A stretch of DNA of 64,000 nt from Paramicrosporidium saccamoebae (GCA_002794465.1 MTSL01000117.1:3135-67134); one strand, 5' to 3'; shown: positions 19,372 to 30,254, counted from the stretch's first letter. Numbers and translations: made by a program. The notes: generated by a model from the letters alone, not told the origin.

Positions 19372-20528
19372 TTAATCCTTCTTGGCACGACGTTTGGCAG
19401 GAGAGGAACGTCCACCTTTTGAAGCAATCTTACTGGTTCCGTCATCGTCGCTCTCCTCTTCGTCATATACTTCCTCCTCCACTGCCGCTGGCTCAGTGGT
19501 GAACGCAAAAATTTCCTTCAGCTCTCCACGAACGATTGCTGTGAGCAGTACAGACAAGATTCCAGCTGGGCTTAGATACAGCAGAGCAGGCTGAGCCGCC
19601 TTGTAAATGTGCATAACTGCCATAGTCGTAAGCAATCCCAAAATATAAAACACGAGGGCCGTGGTAAAATATGGGCTGCGATTCTTTGCGATCCTTTTGC
19701 TCGCAATGAGGTGGTGATCAAACTTTAGGCAGAGCGCGATAAAGACACCAGGAATGACGATATCGCCTAGACCGAGCATGGAAAATCCAGAATTGGGCGA
19801 AGAAATGATATCGCGTGGGAACAACACCTTGACTGGCACATCAAACGACTTTGCTACACTGACCATTACATCGGTACCAAAGACCCAGAAAATGTCATAG
19901 ACAAACAAGCCAGCCAGGAGTATCATTCCAGTAACAAAGGTGTCGAGCTGGATGAGGGAGATGGCGCTGATAGAGAATGCCTCACCAAAGATATTGCTTG
20001 CAATCCAGTTTTTGGTGTAGACATAGTAAGCCGTGAGAGCCAGACTGACTACGCCCATGGCCCCGTGCAACCAGGTGAGCTTAGTGTCCAAGAGTATCCC
20101 TATCAATGAACCATTGACCATTACAAGCTTACCATCCTTCTTGCGCTCAACCACAACGTGATAGTAGTCGAACATGTACCATTTCTTGGGCAGCGCCATT
20201 GAGGCCATTCCAACGAGCATTTTGGCCACGGAGAAGGCTCCAAATGCACCAAAGTACGCCGTCAGCAAGTAGTTAATGTACTCTTTGGAGAAGTAGTTGA
20301 ATAAGAGATAGAATCCAAAGAGCACACAGGAGCCAATAACTGGGAACCAGTAGGCATCTGACTGGGAAAGTCGTTCGGCACCGGGTTTCTGCAGGGTTAG
20401 CCAGCTAATACGGATACCTCGCTCTCTTCAACAGACAACTTGCTACCAAAGTAGATCGGCACAACTGCCATGGTCATGAGACCGGCATAAGCGATGAAAA
20501 TTGGGTCAAACGGGAGTTGTACTACCAT
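19372..20528 (-). CDS. Signal peptide peptidase (intramembrane aspartyl protease)
   Basis: Exons complement(20418..20528) and (19372..20388), with a 29-nt intron; 375 residues. It is a multi-pass ER protein with the two catalytic motifs of presenilin-type proteases: YD in GLFVYDIFWVFG and GLGD in MLGLGDIVIPG. PALLYLSPAGI is the PAL motif. SPP clears signal peptides left in the ER membrane and takes part in ER protein degradation. Exon 1 adds a first TM segment (FIAYAGLMTMAVVPIYFG). The C-tail is acidic then ends KRRAKKD, an ER-retrieval-type KKxx/KxKxx-like dilysine end. It is divergent from the secreted-protein gene at 20683, sharing a 154-bp promoter. Confidence 0.96.
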
Positions 20529-20682
20529 TTCCTAAATTTGACTTGGAGTTAAACCGTAATCCATTTCCCCTTAATACCCGTAGTTCGCCCAATTGGACCA
20601 GATCATCGGATGGCCAGAACCAATCGTTTGGCGGCATAAATTATGATCAAAAAACGAGCTCTGGGAAAGCCACCACCCGTCA

Positions 20683-22821
20683 ATGTATCACGGATACGCG
20701 GTTGTTCTTGCCGGCCTTGTGGCCAGTGCAACGGCAAAGATTAATGTATCAGCGGAACAGGAGCAATTTAACACTCATCCCCAAGACATTGCATTCTTGT
20801 CTCTATTTTATGGAAAGTATGCTTTCCAGCAGCACACTCCGGCTTTATTTAAAGGGATGGAAATGCGTACATTTTCAAAGTTTCTGAAAGAGCGTCCTCA
20901 ATTCGTGCCGCTACTCACCTCCAAAGATATGGCCGCTCTCGATGATGCGAGAATGTGCCGCGCCCTCTCCCGCTTTGCAATGTCTCTTGCACCAGAAGCT
21001 TCTAGTGGAATATCAGCAGAGTGTCTCTTGGCGATTTTGAGATCGAGACACATGGATATAAATAAATGGGCCGTTGAAGCCCGTATAAAGCTGATTCCTG
21101 AACGGACATTCAAGACTGGAGGTCCCGAGCTATTAAAGCTACTCCGCACAGTTCTTCATCGTCTCTCTGAGTCTCAAATTCGCTCATTGCTATCCACAGC
21201 CTCCACCGCCCCCTCTATTCACCTCAACTGGCTGCTTAGACTAAACACTAAGCAGCTTGGAGTATTCTCTGCCGATCATTATGCTGAAATGCAAGGCTGG
21301 GATGCTCCGCATCTTGTTACTTCTCTGATTACTCGCCTGCCCGATTATACCTTTTCCAAGATTGACTTTTCTCTGCAAGCATCCTTGTTCGCCGCAATGA
21401 CCAAGGGCCAAGTGGAGAAATTTACCCACTGTCAGTACATGCGTCCCGACATGCTATCCCGTAACGCTCTCCCTGGCCTAAAGTCTGCTTGCTTCAAAGC
21501 CTATCTCGCTGGGTTGGATGGCAACCAGGACCAAATTCACGTATTGGGTCGGATGATTGTCTTTGCTGATGAGCAACTTCTTGAAAAGCTAAATGAAGAC
21601 GATGTCAAGTTGATCCATGCTGACGACTGGGTGCACTTTAGTGGCGAGCAGTTGCAACATCTACCAGCCGCATCTTGCGGTGGCATTGACAAAGATGCTC
21701 GCCCCGCCGATAACATGTTTTTCATCCCAACCCCCGTATGTTTCGGGAAGCTCAATCCACGCCATCAGCTGTCATTTCTCAAAAGACGCATATACGAACT
21801 CCCTCCCTCCACTCTTCGTCACGTTGATCGTGACTCTGTCGATGCCTGGCCCGAGAAAATGAAGACTCTGATCAAATTCCGGTTGCCTGGAAGCATGATC
21901 CAGCAACTTGGCGCAGACCTGGACAAGGAATCACACCCGTGCTCTTTGTTTTCCTGTCTTAATTGTGTCCGTAATAATCCGCTCCTCATGGCCAATATGG
22001 GACGACACTGTGCCAACGCCATCCCCTCTCGACTCTTGGAGAATGCCAATGTCTCCATATACCGCAAAATGCTCTCTGGTGTGTTTATAGCGCCGCCTGG
22101 CCTTCGACTAGAGAGTCTTCAGACTATGCACACAACAACCCAGACATCTCTCATTAAGGATGTTGAATTCTGTGCAGTTCTCTCCTATCCTGAGTTTGGC
22201 GCTTTGAAAAATGTTGCCAAACAATTTACTTCGGAATGCGTTCAAAAATTCTGCTTCCTGGAGCAGTTGAGGAAGGACGATATCGGAACCCTCCATGACA
22301 GAGCATTCTCTGCTTTTGATGCTGTAAGCTTCAAACTCATCTCAGATCCTTTCCACTTGACTGGCACCCAGTTCCATTTCCTCGGATCAGACTTGCCAAA
22401 TGACTCTGGTGCGAATCACCCGATAAACGCACTAGAAGGCGGAAAAGTTTCCCAGCTGCCCACCAACTACCTCGCACAATTTACTGCACAACATCTTGGA
22501 AACATGCGTCCTGTCCTCGTGGCCGCGCTGACGGCCGACCAGGTGAGTAAGCTTCCCGCCGAAGCATTCAGACGTCTCCCTGTAGAACAATTCAATGCCC
22601 TCCATAGTGAGGCATGCTCCGTAGAGCAATTGGAAAATTTGGGTGCTGATCTCTCCGAGGACACTGTGTACAAGCTCTCATCTGCCCAAATTACTCGTCT
22701 GGGTGGGAGTGCCAAGACGCTATTGATGAAGAATTCACGGCTGACTTCCAAGGCATTTGCTGCTGTACCGAGCTGGGCTGTTATGATGATGGCTGTCGGT
22801 TTCGCCGCCCTGCTCATTTAA
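20683..22821 (+). CDS. Large secreted leucine-rich repeat-type protein, C-terminal anchor (family member 3)
   Basis: 712 residues. Signal peptide MYHGYAVVLAGLVASATA. About 25 diverged units follow, pairing a Leu/Ile helix with a turn and often Cys; the best are near the end (LTADQVSKLPAEAFRRLPVE, QFNALHSEACSVEQLENLGA). The C-terminus is hydrophobic (VPSWAVMMMAVGFAALLI), suggesting a GPI signal or TM anchor. It shares repeat style and layout with the genes at 16207, 18180 and 39561. No enzyme motif is visible. A role in adhesion or host contact is inference. The ATG is 47 bp downstream of the last CCACCACC run; no other start fits the signal peptide. Confidence 0.8.
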   Translation: MYHGYAVVLAGLVASATAKINVSAEQEQFNTHPQDIAFLSLFYGKYAFQQHTPALFKGMEMRTFSKFLKERPQFVPLLTSKDMAALDDARMCRALSRFAMSLAPEASSGISAECLLAILRSRHMDINKWAVEARIKLIPERTFKTGGPELLKLLRTVLHRLSESQIRSLLSTASTAPSIHLNWLLRLNTKQLGVFSADHYAEMQGWDAPHLVTSLITRLPDYTFSKIDFSLQASLFAAMTKGQVEKFTHCQYMRPDMLSRNALPGLKSACFKAYLAGLDGNQDQIHVLGRMIVFADEQLLEKLNEDDVKLIHADDWVHFSGEQLQHLPAASCGGIDKDARPADNMFFIPTPVCFGKLNPRHQLSFLKRRIYELPPSTLRHVDRDSVDAWPEKMKTLIKFRLPGSMIQQLGADLDKESHPCSLFSCLNCVRNNPLLMANMGRHCANAIPSRLLENANVSIYRKMLSGVFIAPPGLRLESLQTMHTTTQTSLIKDVEFCAVLSYPEFGALKNVAKQFTSECVQKFCFLEQLRKDDIGTLHDRAFSAFDAVSFKLISDPFHLTGTQFHFLGSDLPNDSGANHPINALEGGKVSQLPTNYLAQFTAQHLGNMRPVLVAALTADQVSKLPAEAFRRLPVEQFNALHSEACSVEQLENLGADLSEDTVYKLSSAQITRLGGSAKTLLMKNSRLTSKAFAAVPSWAVMMMAVGFAALLI

Positions 22822-22851
22822 GCATAATTTTATAAATCCATAAACTAAATC

Positions 22852-25073
22852 ATGCAGGCTACTAAGCAGGTCAAAAAGCTTGTCATAAAAAACTTTCGAG
22901 GTTTGCAGTCTGTTAGGTGTGACTTAATATTGTAGGTCAAAGACTTCCCGAAGACTTTGAGTCTTCGTCATGGTCGACCCTGCAGGCAGGCTTGAAGGAA
23001 ATATTCGCTGGACATGCAGACCGTGTCAGTATGGAAACACTTTATCGAACCTGTGAAAATGTGTGTCGCTGCCGTATGGCTCATCCCCTTTATTCAAAAC
23101 TCTATGCCGAGTGTGAGGCATTTGCTCAGAGCTACGGACCGCGTATCCAGCAAATTGAAGTTGGCGGACGCAAGGATGTCGAATTGCTTCGCCGTGTCAA
23201 TGACATTTGGACAGAGTACACGCAGCGCATCAAGGTGGTCTGTAATGTCTTTCTCTATCTCGATCGTGTTTTCGTCCTTAATCGTCCTGAACTTGCCTCT
23301 ATCTGGGACTTTGGCATGAATTTATTTCGTGTGCACGCCTTTAATGATGACTATGGCAAGAATTTACTACTTCCTGCACTTCTCAATACGATCACCAGCG
23401 ATCGACATTCTGAAATGTCCGAAGTAAGCACCTTGGTGGCAGATGTCTTTTCTATGCTAACGAGTCTAAAACTCATGGACGAGTGGGCAAATTCAAAGGT
23501 TGCTCAAGGGACTACTAGTTTCTATAGTGAGAAGGCAACCGAAAAGCTGGCCTCAATGGAAATGTCCGGCTATCTGGAGTATACTAGAGGAAGCATTGAC
23601 AGCGAAACTGTTCGCTATGAAAATTATGGACTTGATCGTCGTTTCTCGTCAGATCTTGTTAGAAGAGTTCAGGACGCTTTACTAGTTTCTCATCTGGACG
23701 AAATCCTGGAAAAGGGTCTCGAAGCTCTTGTCTTGGAAAAAAACTTTCGCACCTTGTCACTGTTATACATTCTCTGCGCTGAAACCGAGTCTCTGGAAAA
23801 GCTCCGAAATCACTGGCTATTGCTCGCCAAAAACAGGGGATCCGCACTGGTCAATGACACAAGCAAAGACGAACTGCTTATTGGGGAACTGGTTGATTTT
23901 AAGGACAATTTGAATTCCATCCTGGTAGATTCCTTCCAAGAAAATGTCCTATTTGCCGACGCCATCAAGGAAGCATTTGAATCGTTTATGAACAGTCGCC
24001 AAAGTCGTCCCGCTGAGCTTATTGCAAAGTATGCAGACTACCAATTGCGTGGCGACAAGGACATTTCTGATGAGCAGCTATCTCTGATTATGGACAAGAT
24101 TATAACAATTTTCAGATTCGTCCAAGGTAAGGATGTATTTGAGTCATTCTTTAAGAAGGGTCTGGCCAGACGTTTGCTAATGTCCCGCTCGACTTCGATT
24201 GAGGCAGAGAAGGATTTTGTGGCCAGATTAAAGCAGGAGTGTGGCTCGGCATTTACAAGCCGTCTTGAGGGAATGTTTAAAGACATGGAAACTTCCAAAG
24301 ATACCATGTATTCGTATTTGCATTCCACTGCATATGAAAAGAAGAACAGTAGAATAGAATTTAACACTGCCATTGTGACCACCGGACTGTGGCCATATCC
24401 GCCCCTGATCACGATGGCTCTTCCTGAAGCCATTACCAGGGAGCAAACCCAGTTTGAGGGCTTTTATCATGGACAACACAAGGGCCGCGTCCTCACTTGG
24501 CATCAAGGTTTGGGCCATTGCGTGATCAAGGCCAATTTTCCGCTTGGAGCAAAGGAATTACAAGTGTCCATCCCCCAAGCATCAGTCTTGCTGCAATTCA
24601 ATGACGACGAAGAACTGGACTATTCCGAGATTCGCAATCGCACCGAAATGGACGATGTAACTCTGGCGCGCACACTCCAGTCCCTCTCTTGTGGTAAAAT
24701 TGGCGTTTTAACAAAGTCGCCCCGCGGACGCGAAGTCTCAATTGCTGATCGCTTTTCATTCAATCGCGAATTCGCATCCAAGCATCAAAAGATCCGCATT
24801 AATGCCGGTTCTTCACGCGACACACCCGAGGAGCCTGCAATGATCTCTCCGGAAGCACCTTCAGATCTGCAGTATCAGATCGATGCTGCGATTGTGCGTT
24901 TATTGAAGGAGCATAAGAGTCTGGCAATGGAGAAGCTTGTGGGCCTAATTTCCCAACAGCTTGGCTGCAATATAACAATGACCGAGTTTAATCGCAGAAT
25001 GCCATCGTTGATTGAGCGCGAGTTTGTTGGACAAGATCCAGAGAGCCCCAATATTTATACTTATATTATCTAA
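22852..25073 (+). CDS. CUL4: Cullin-4 (CRL4 ubiquitin ligase scaffold)
   Basis: Exons 22852-22900 and 22936-25073, with a 35-nt intron; 728 residues. The spliced N-terminus KKLVIKNFRGQRLPEDF is the CUL4 DDB1-binding start and separates it from CUL1 and CUL3. Cullin repeats are followed by the cullin-homology domain (KDVFESFFKKGLARRLLMSR, the RBX1-binding region) and a winged helix. The C-terminal neddylation site is conserved (DAAIVRLLKEHKSL). CUL4 with DDB1 and WD40 receptors ubiquitinates chromatin and replication factors. The end is IYTYII rather than the usual YLA-type tail. Its last 160 bp are duplicated just downstream (24911-25380). Confidence 0.93.
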
Positions 25074-25380
25074 ATGGATTCATCGTCAGACAGTCCTGTA
25101 ATCAATGGTTCAGCTTTTAATGAAAATAACTGCTTTAAACTGCTTGTAGTCACAAGAGTCTGGTGATGGGGAAGCTTGTGGAACTAATGTTTCAACAGCT
25201 TGGTTATAATGACCGGGTTTAATCGCAGAATGCCATCGTTAATTGAGCGCGAGTTTGTTAGACGAGATCCAGAGAGTCCCAATATTTGTACTTGTATTAT
25301 CTAAATGGATTCATCGTCAGAAACTCCTGCAATGAATACATCAGCTTCTAATGAAAATAGCTGCTTTAAACTAGTTGCAG
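24911..25380. repeat. Tandem duplication of the CUL4/TFIIB convergent junction
   Basis: 24911-25149 and 25150-25380 are adjacent direct copies, roughly 85-90% identical by eye, offset 239 bp at the left and 231 bp at the right because of an 8-nt deletion in the second copy. Each contains the CUL4 3' end (from AAGAGTCTGG), the shared TCTAAATGGATTCATCGTCAG where the two stop codons overlap, and the TFIIB-family gene's last codons. Before duplication the two genes were convergent and overlapping at their stops. Confidence 0.9.
25150..25304 (+). pseudogene. Duplicated CUL4 3'-end fragment
   Basis: A copy of the last ~160 bp of CUL4. An 8-nt deletion (GGTTATAATGACC versus the intact GGCTGCAATATAACAATGACC) shifts the frame and brings an early stop, so it is not coding. 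The TFIIB-family gene ends within the same copy on the other strand. The reciprocal TFIIB end copy at about 25071-25149 has an open frame but is detached from its gene. Confidence 0.8.
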
Positions 25381-26488
25381 CCTCAATCTGCTCTTCAGAG
25401 ACATTGTGAAGCAGAAGCCGTTCGATAATAATGTCCTCGATCATGACGTTTTTGCTTTCACCACCATGTTCTATTGCCAAAGACAGTCTTTGCTTGGCCA
25501 TTTGGATTTGATCAGCCCGTCCTTTGGCCCTTTCAGTGCTTTTTTTGAACGAAGGCGGGGCCTTTCCTCCCGGCATGGTATATCTCCGATGCTTTAAAAC
25601 ATCCAAGGCCACGATGGCTATCTTGGTCCTCTTAAAATGCGACGTGCTTTCTTGCAAAAGGGGATTTCTCTTGGCATCCTCGATAAGGGCATCTTTGAGC
25701 TCATTAATCCGTTGTGTTGTAGTGTCATGTGCAACTCCCACCGCGTCGCAAGAAGTCTTGATTAGCAATTTCAACTCTGCAGACTTGCATTGCAAAAGAT
25801 TTAAAATCTCGAATGAAAGAATAAGGGCGGCCATTGAGATGGCTTCGCATTTCCGCCCCTCCACCAAAGAGTGGTCCTCGGCAAGTTTGCAAAGATCATT
25901 TGCCACAGAGAGGACTAGACTCGTATTTTCCACATTGCAGACATTGGACAGACTTCCTAGCTGTCTCTCAAGGAATAGCGCAGGGTCGTGGCTAACATTG
26001 GCATTGTTCCCCAGAATCTGCATGGTATACGGCCTCATCAAAGAAATGGCTGAGAATAGATCAACGGTGGATTCACCTATTGCCTGCGAAATGTCAGATA
26101 TTGAAACTGGGAGGGTTCCTGATCCTCTGCCTAGGAGATACAAAAGAGCTACTGCCGCACGACGTCCTGCTCGCCCCCTATTTACAACTTTATCGGCAAT
26201 GGCCCTGTCCAGCAGTGTGATTGTCCGTTCCCCCACCGATGACGGAATACTTAACAGTGTACAGATAGACTTGACCAGGTTATGCAAGGCTAGGCTATTA
26301 TAAGATACTGACTTTAGATGCACTCGTTGTGTATGGCCCAATTCCGCCCATAGTCGATTTCGGTCTTCGTCGTCCTTTAGCACTCCCTCCACCAGGGAAT
26401 CCTGAGATAGCACCAGACCACACTCTGTACAAACGATTACGTCGTCAGTCTTTGAACGTTTCCGATGCAGACATTCATTATCGGCCAT
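25301..26488 (-). CDS. TFIIB/BRF-family transcription factor
   Basis: 395 residues, single exon. An N-terminal zinc ribbon (ECLHRKRSKTDDVIVCTECG, then LVLSQDSL) is followed by two cyclin-like repeats (VKSICTLLSIPSSVGERT ... and VANDLCKLAEDHSLVEGR ...). The first metal pair is C-x-H rather than the usual Cx2C/H. A C-terminal extension (about 290-395) with MIEDIIIERLLLHNVSEEQI is not part of plain TFIIB. It could be TFIIB itself, BRF1, or a diverged BRF2/Rrn7-like factor; I cannot choose. These proteins bridge TBP and an RNA polymerase. The last 27 codons have a second copy downstream from the tandem duplication. Confidence 0.8.
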   Translation of the reverse strand: MADNECLHRKRSKTDDVIVCTECGLVLSQDSLVEGVLKDDEDRNRLWAELGHTQRVHLKSVSYNSLALHNLVKSICTLLSIPSSVGERTITLLDRAIADKVVNRGRAGRRAAVALLYLLGRGSGTLPVSISDISQAIGESTVDLFSAISLMRPYTMQILGNNANVSHDPALFLERQLGSLSNVCNVENTSLVLSVANDLCKLAEDHSLVEGRKCEAISMAALILSFEILNLLQCKSAELKLLIKTSCDAVGVAHDTTTQRINELKDALIEDAKRNPLLQESTSHFKRTKIAIVALDVLKHRRYTMPGGKAPPSFKKSTERAKGRADQIQMAKQRLSLAIEHGGESKNVMIEDIIIERLLLHNVSEEQIEAATSLKQLFSLEADVFIAGVSDDESI

Positions 26489-26538
26489 ATAGGCCTACCC
26501 TGCAACCGTGGCCAACCCTGGTCCTGCCTTAGTTCACT

Positions 26539-27226
26539 ATGGGTAAGTAGCCATTCCATCCCCATTCATCCATCCTCCTTCACCTCCCACACCTTTCCCC
26601 ATGACAGTATCTAACACCATATAGGCATTAGTCGTGACAGTCGCCACAAGCGATCGGCATCGGGAGCCAAGCGCGCCCACTACCGCAAGAAGCGCAAGTT
26701 TGAACTCGGTCGCCAACCGGCCAACACCAAGCTTGCCGGACCCAAGCGTGTCCATATCGTGCGCACCCGCGGTGGTAACTTTAAGCATCGCGCGCTCCGT
26801 CTTGACTCTGGCAACTTTTCGTGGGGAAGCGAGGCCGTCACCCGCAAGACTCGCGTTATCGATGTCGTCTACAACGCCAGCAACAATGAGTTGGTTCGCA
26901 CCAAGACCTTGGTGAAGAATGCCATTGTGCAGATTGATGCTACGCCGTTCCGTCAATGGTGGGAGTCTCACTATGGACAGGTATTGAGCAAGCGCAAGAC
27001 CGCCGAGACTGCTGAGGCAAAGAAGGTGTCGTCCAGTGTTGCCCGCAAGCACACTGACCGTACTGAGGATGCCAAGGTGGAGCAACACGTGAATGATCAG
27101 TTCAACACTGGCCGTCTGTACGCTGCCATCACTTCTCGCCCTGGACAGAGCGGACGTTGCGATGGGTATATTCTCGAGGGTAAGGAACTTGATTTCTACC
27201 TCAAGAAGATTAAGCATAAGAAGTAA
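26539..27226 (+). CDS. RPS8: 40S ribosomal protein S8 (eS8)
   Basis: Exon 1 is 26539-26542 (ATGG); an 82-nt intron (26543-26624, GTAAGT donor, CTAAC branch motif) precedes exon 2 (26625-27226). 201 residues beginning [20 protein letters not shown], with [35 protein letters not shown] and the C-terminal [19 protein letters not shown], all diagnostic for eS8. It is a small-subunit body protein at the foot of the 40S. The intron is the longest in the window, and like RPS18 it lies at the very start of the frame, a position common for ribosomal-protein introns in intron-poor fungi. Confidence 0.97.
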
Positions 27227-27318
27227 CGGTCTTTATAAGAACCAGTTCTAAAATAATACACTTGTCTCATTCAAAGGCGCTATTGTTGGCATGGGTCTCT
27301 TGGCCCTGTCTTGTGTGT

Positions 27319-28587
27319 ATGACCAAGAACCAGGTCTCGGACGTACAGGCAGTTGTCCTTTGTGGGCCCGGACACCGACTGAGTCCACTGACGGATGAGG
27401 AGAAACTGCCCAAATGTATGCTAAACATTGCAAACCGTCCAATGCTCTACTATCCTCTGACATGGCTCATGCAGGCGGGCATTACGGATGTCATTGTGGT
27501 TGCCAGCACTACAGGTGGCCAACGACTGCAGAACTATCTGACCCGTATATTTGACGGTGGACGGGTGGAATTGGTGCTCCTTGAAGAGTATCGTGGTACC
27601 ATGGACGCTCTTCTTGCCGTAAAGTCAAGACTAAAGAATGATTTCATGGTCGTGTCTTGTGACTTGATCACAGACTTTCCAGTTGCCAAGTTTGTGGAAA
27701 GGTGCCGACTGAGCAGCGCCTTGGTTACGTCTCTTCTGGCCACACCCACCTGCATGTGCTTTGGCCAGCAGCCAAAAGAATCCACAGAGCCCAAGCATCG
27801 GCTCTTAGACGGTAACATTTCACGTGTGGCCATTTATTGAATAGAAGGTGGAATAGTTGTCGGATTAGATGGAGGGAAGGAGAGGACACTCACATGGATG
27901 CATCAGGACGACATTGAAGAAGGAAACATGACATTTTCAATGGCACTCTTGACGAGATATCCAAATGTTCATCTGTACACTGATCTCAGCGATATGCACT
28001 GCTATTTATTCAGACGTGAGATTTTCGAAAAGGAAGAGATGATGCACAAACTGTTCTCAATCCGGGAAGAATTCATCCCCAAGCTTGTTAAACGTCAATT
28101 TGGTGTGGAGGATTATCATCGCTGTGAAGTACTCACTGCCGACTCGGGGTATTGCTTACGGGCAAACACCCTGAGTAGCCTTGCAGAATGCGGCAAACAG
28201 CTCGCCAGGATTATGGGATCAAATGGAACTCGTCTAGTGTCCCAAGCGGCAGAGATTGGACAAAAGACGCAGATTGGAAATGACTCGTTGATCGGCGACC
28301 AGAGCAAAGTGGGTGACAAGTCTTCTGTGAAGCGATCCACAGTGGGGAACTATGTTCACATTGGAAATAATGTCAAGATTAGCAACTCCATCATCATGGA
28401 CTATGCCCAGATTGAGGATGGAGTCAAATTGGAGGGTTGTATTGTTGGATATAAGGCTACCATTGGCGAGAAGTGCTACTTGAAAGATTGTGATGTTGGC
28501 TGCGAGTATGTGGTCGAAAGAGACACTACTCTGAAGGGCGAGTTGATGGGATGCAGCCGCGAAATGTTTATCGATCACAAAGAGTAG
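27319..28587 (+). CDS. eIF2B gamma subunit
   Basis: Exons 27319-27811 and 27845-28587, with a 33-nt intron; 411 residues. The N-terminal nucleotidyltransferase-like domain begins VQAVVLCGPGHRLSPLTDEE and contains LPKCMLNIANRPMLYYPL and VVSCDLITDFPV. The C-terminus is a left-handed beta helix of hexapeptide repeats (IGQKTQIGNDSLIGDQSKVG and onward). Gamma and epsilon form the catalytic part of eIF2B, the GDP-GTP exchange factor for eIF2; epsilon is longer with a W2 domain, absent here. The pyrophosphorylase GGG signature is replaced by GPGHR, consistent with a non-enzymatic fold. The start is the first ATG in frame. An intron of 21 nt in the same frame is possible but atypical. Confidence 0.9.
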
Positions 28588-28589
28588 AG

Positions 28590-28595
28590 AATAAA
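28590..28595 (+). terminator. Probable poly(A) signal of eIF2B gamma
   Basis: AATAAA two bases after the stop codon. The convergent zinc-finger gene ends 33 bp further on, so 3' ends must overlap or nearly so. Confidence 0.5.
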
Positions 28596-28627
28596 CTATT
28601 GCTTAATTACATGATCTATGACACGTA

Positions 28628-29489
28628 TTAAGAGTTGATGAGTTCATCAAGCTCTGCCAAGTGTCTATCTAAGTCGTCGTCATCCGTAGGTACAGTAGTA
28701 GTTGCAGTAGCGGGTGCAGTAGTGGGTACAGTAGCGGCTGTAGTGGGTGTAACGAGTGTGGCGGTTGCAGTGGATCTAGTGAGTGGTTTATCCGTAGTTA
28801 CTGCTGCTGGTTCAGGTATAACGGTCGCTAACGGCTCGGCCGGAGGAGTTGTTGTCGTTGGCTTGGATGCCACATTAAGAGGTAGTGCTGATGCCCGCGC
28901 GGAATTGATTACTGGCTCCAATTTGGTTTGCACATTACTCACTTGGCCTACTGGGATCTCTTGATCCAGCTTTCTCCTCTTTTCTCTCATAATTTCTTCA
29001 AAAGTTTTCACTTCAAAATCCATAGACTTTGCTTCTTCTGTTCGTTTTGTAGGCTGCGGGGACCTGTTTGGAGAAATTGAATGGGTCGTCCTCTCTGCAC
29101 TGTTTGGCTGTCTTGATGTTACGGGCTGGTGCACTGCTGTGTTCTTAACCTGCTCTGTCTTCCGTTCCCTTGACTGAGGGGCCAGAGACCTGGCTGACGC
29201 ACCTTCAGTGGTAGCGGCGTGTTTAAACGGACAGTTGGGCTTTAAGCATCCGCCGTTTGCCTCCCAGTAACATGCGATATCTTTTCGACTTTTGATTTCA
29301 AAGACTGAATGACGCATGGGACACTCGCGGTCCTGACAACCAGCCTGACCCGCCCATTTGGGACATATGGCAACACTGGTCTTGGCTGCTTCGCAGTGAC
29401 GGAAAGGACATTGAGGGCCCTATTGATGAGCATGGAAAAATAGGGACCTTGGCGCAACTAGCTGTCATAAAGAAGTAGCAGTCTTCCAT
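28628..29489 (-). CDS. ZC3H11-like CCCH zinc-finger protein
   Basis: Exons complement(29448..29489) and (28628..29419), with a 28-nt intron; 277 residues. The spliced N-terminus has three CCCH-type fingers in the ZC3H11A arrangement: DCYFFMTASCAKGPQCPFRH, ICPKWAGQAGCQDRECPMRH and IACYWEANGGCLKPNCPFKH. ZC3H11A is an RNA-binding cofactor of the TREX mRNA-export complex. A conserved KTFEEIMREKRRKL block follows, also typical. The C-terminus is a Thr/Ala/Pro low-complexity run ending in an acidic amphipathic motif (DDDLDRHLAELDELIN). Confidence 0.85.
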
Positions 29490-29716
29490 AGTGAGACTTT
29501 AACCCACCCATGTGACTCTTAATGCACTTAGATACGACTAGACCTTATGAACATGTAGTCCTCAATCTCTCACCTCTAACGCCTGACGTCTAGGCTAAAA
29601 TCTTTAGATAAGAATCTCCAGCATTCGGTATCTCGATTATAGTCGCACGTAGAATTACATCCTATCAGGTATCAGAGATTACTGTCACAAGCCACGGGTC
29701 GGGGTTCGGTGATAAA

Positions 29717-30254
29717 ATGGGCTGTGGTTGTCATTCTCCTTCAGAAGACGTATCTCCCTCGGCCTGCTTTGAATTCCCTAGGGTGGTTATCTCAATTGGG
29801 GTACTTCTGTCAAGTATGTATTTTTCCACTGGTGGACCGCCAATTCTCCCCTAAGTAGCATCCAGCGGTGGCATTGAATCTATAGAATTCGCGACTGCCA
29901 ATGTGGTGCTCTTTGTTTTGTCATTTTTGTTTGAGGGGATGATGAACTTTCGTGCACGGCTCGACAGTCACATCGCCCATACGCAATCCTTCCCGACCGA
30001 CACCAAACGGAGCATGTATCATTCATTCTCTTACTAATTCTAGCGGCCCATTCACCGTATCACAGAATTTTGTGCGATCTGTCCTTCATGCATTCTCCTA
30101 TTATGTAAGCCAGGTTCTCATGATGGTCTTTATGGCATACAACGGCTATTTTTGCGCTAGCCTGGTTCTGGGCCGATTCGCTGGCTACTTTTTCTTTGCC
30201 GTCTTCATGCCAGAGAAGAGCGTGGGAGATCGCCCCAAGTCATGTTGTGGTTAG
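29717..30254 (+). CDS. CTR-family copper transporter
   Basis: Four exons: 29717-29749, 29782-29854, 29886-30015 and 30044-30254, with introns of 32, 31 and 28 nt; 148 residues, the usual CTR size. Three TM helices are seen. TM1 comes after FFHWWTANSPLK (NVVLFVLSFLFEGMMNF), TM2 holds the MxxxM selectivity motif (VLMMVFMAYNGYF) and TM3 has GxxxG (GRFAGYFFF). The C-terminus ends KSCCG, a Cys pair like the copper hand-off motif. The N-terminus (MGCGCHSPSED) has Cys and His but no Met-rich motif, unlike many plasma-membrane CTRs, so a vacuolar or intracellular site is possible. It imports Cu(I) as a trimer. Confidence 0.93.

Noticed and set aside
29490-29716. tRNA gene near GGGGTTCGGTG
   Set aside because: No cloverleaf or paired A and B boxes could be built around it.
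29855-29885. An 18-nt intron (29868-29885) in the CTR gene
   Set aside because: It gives the wrong phase; the 31-nt intron restores the TM1 frame of the copper transporter.
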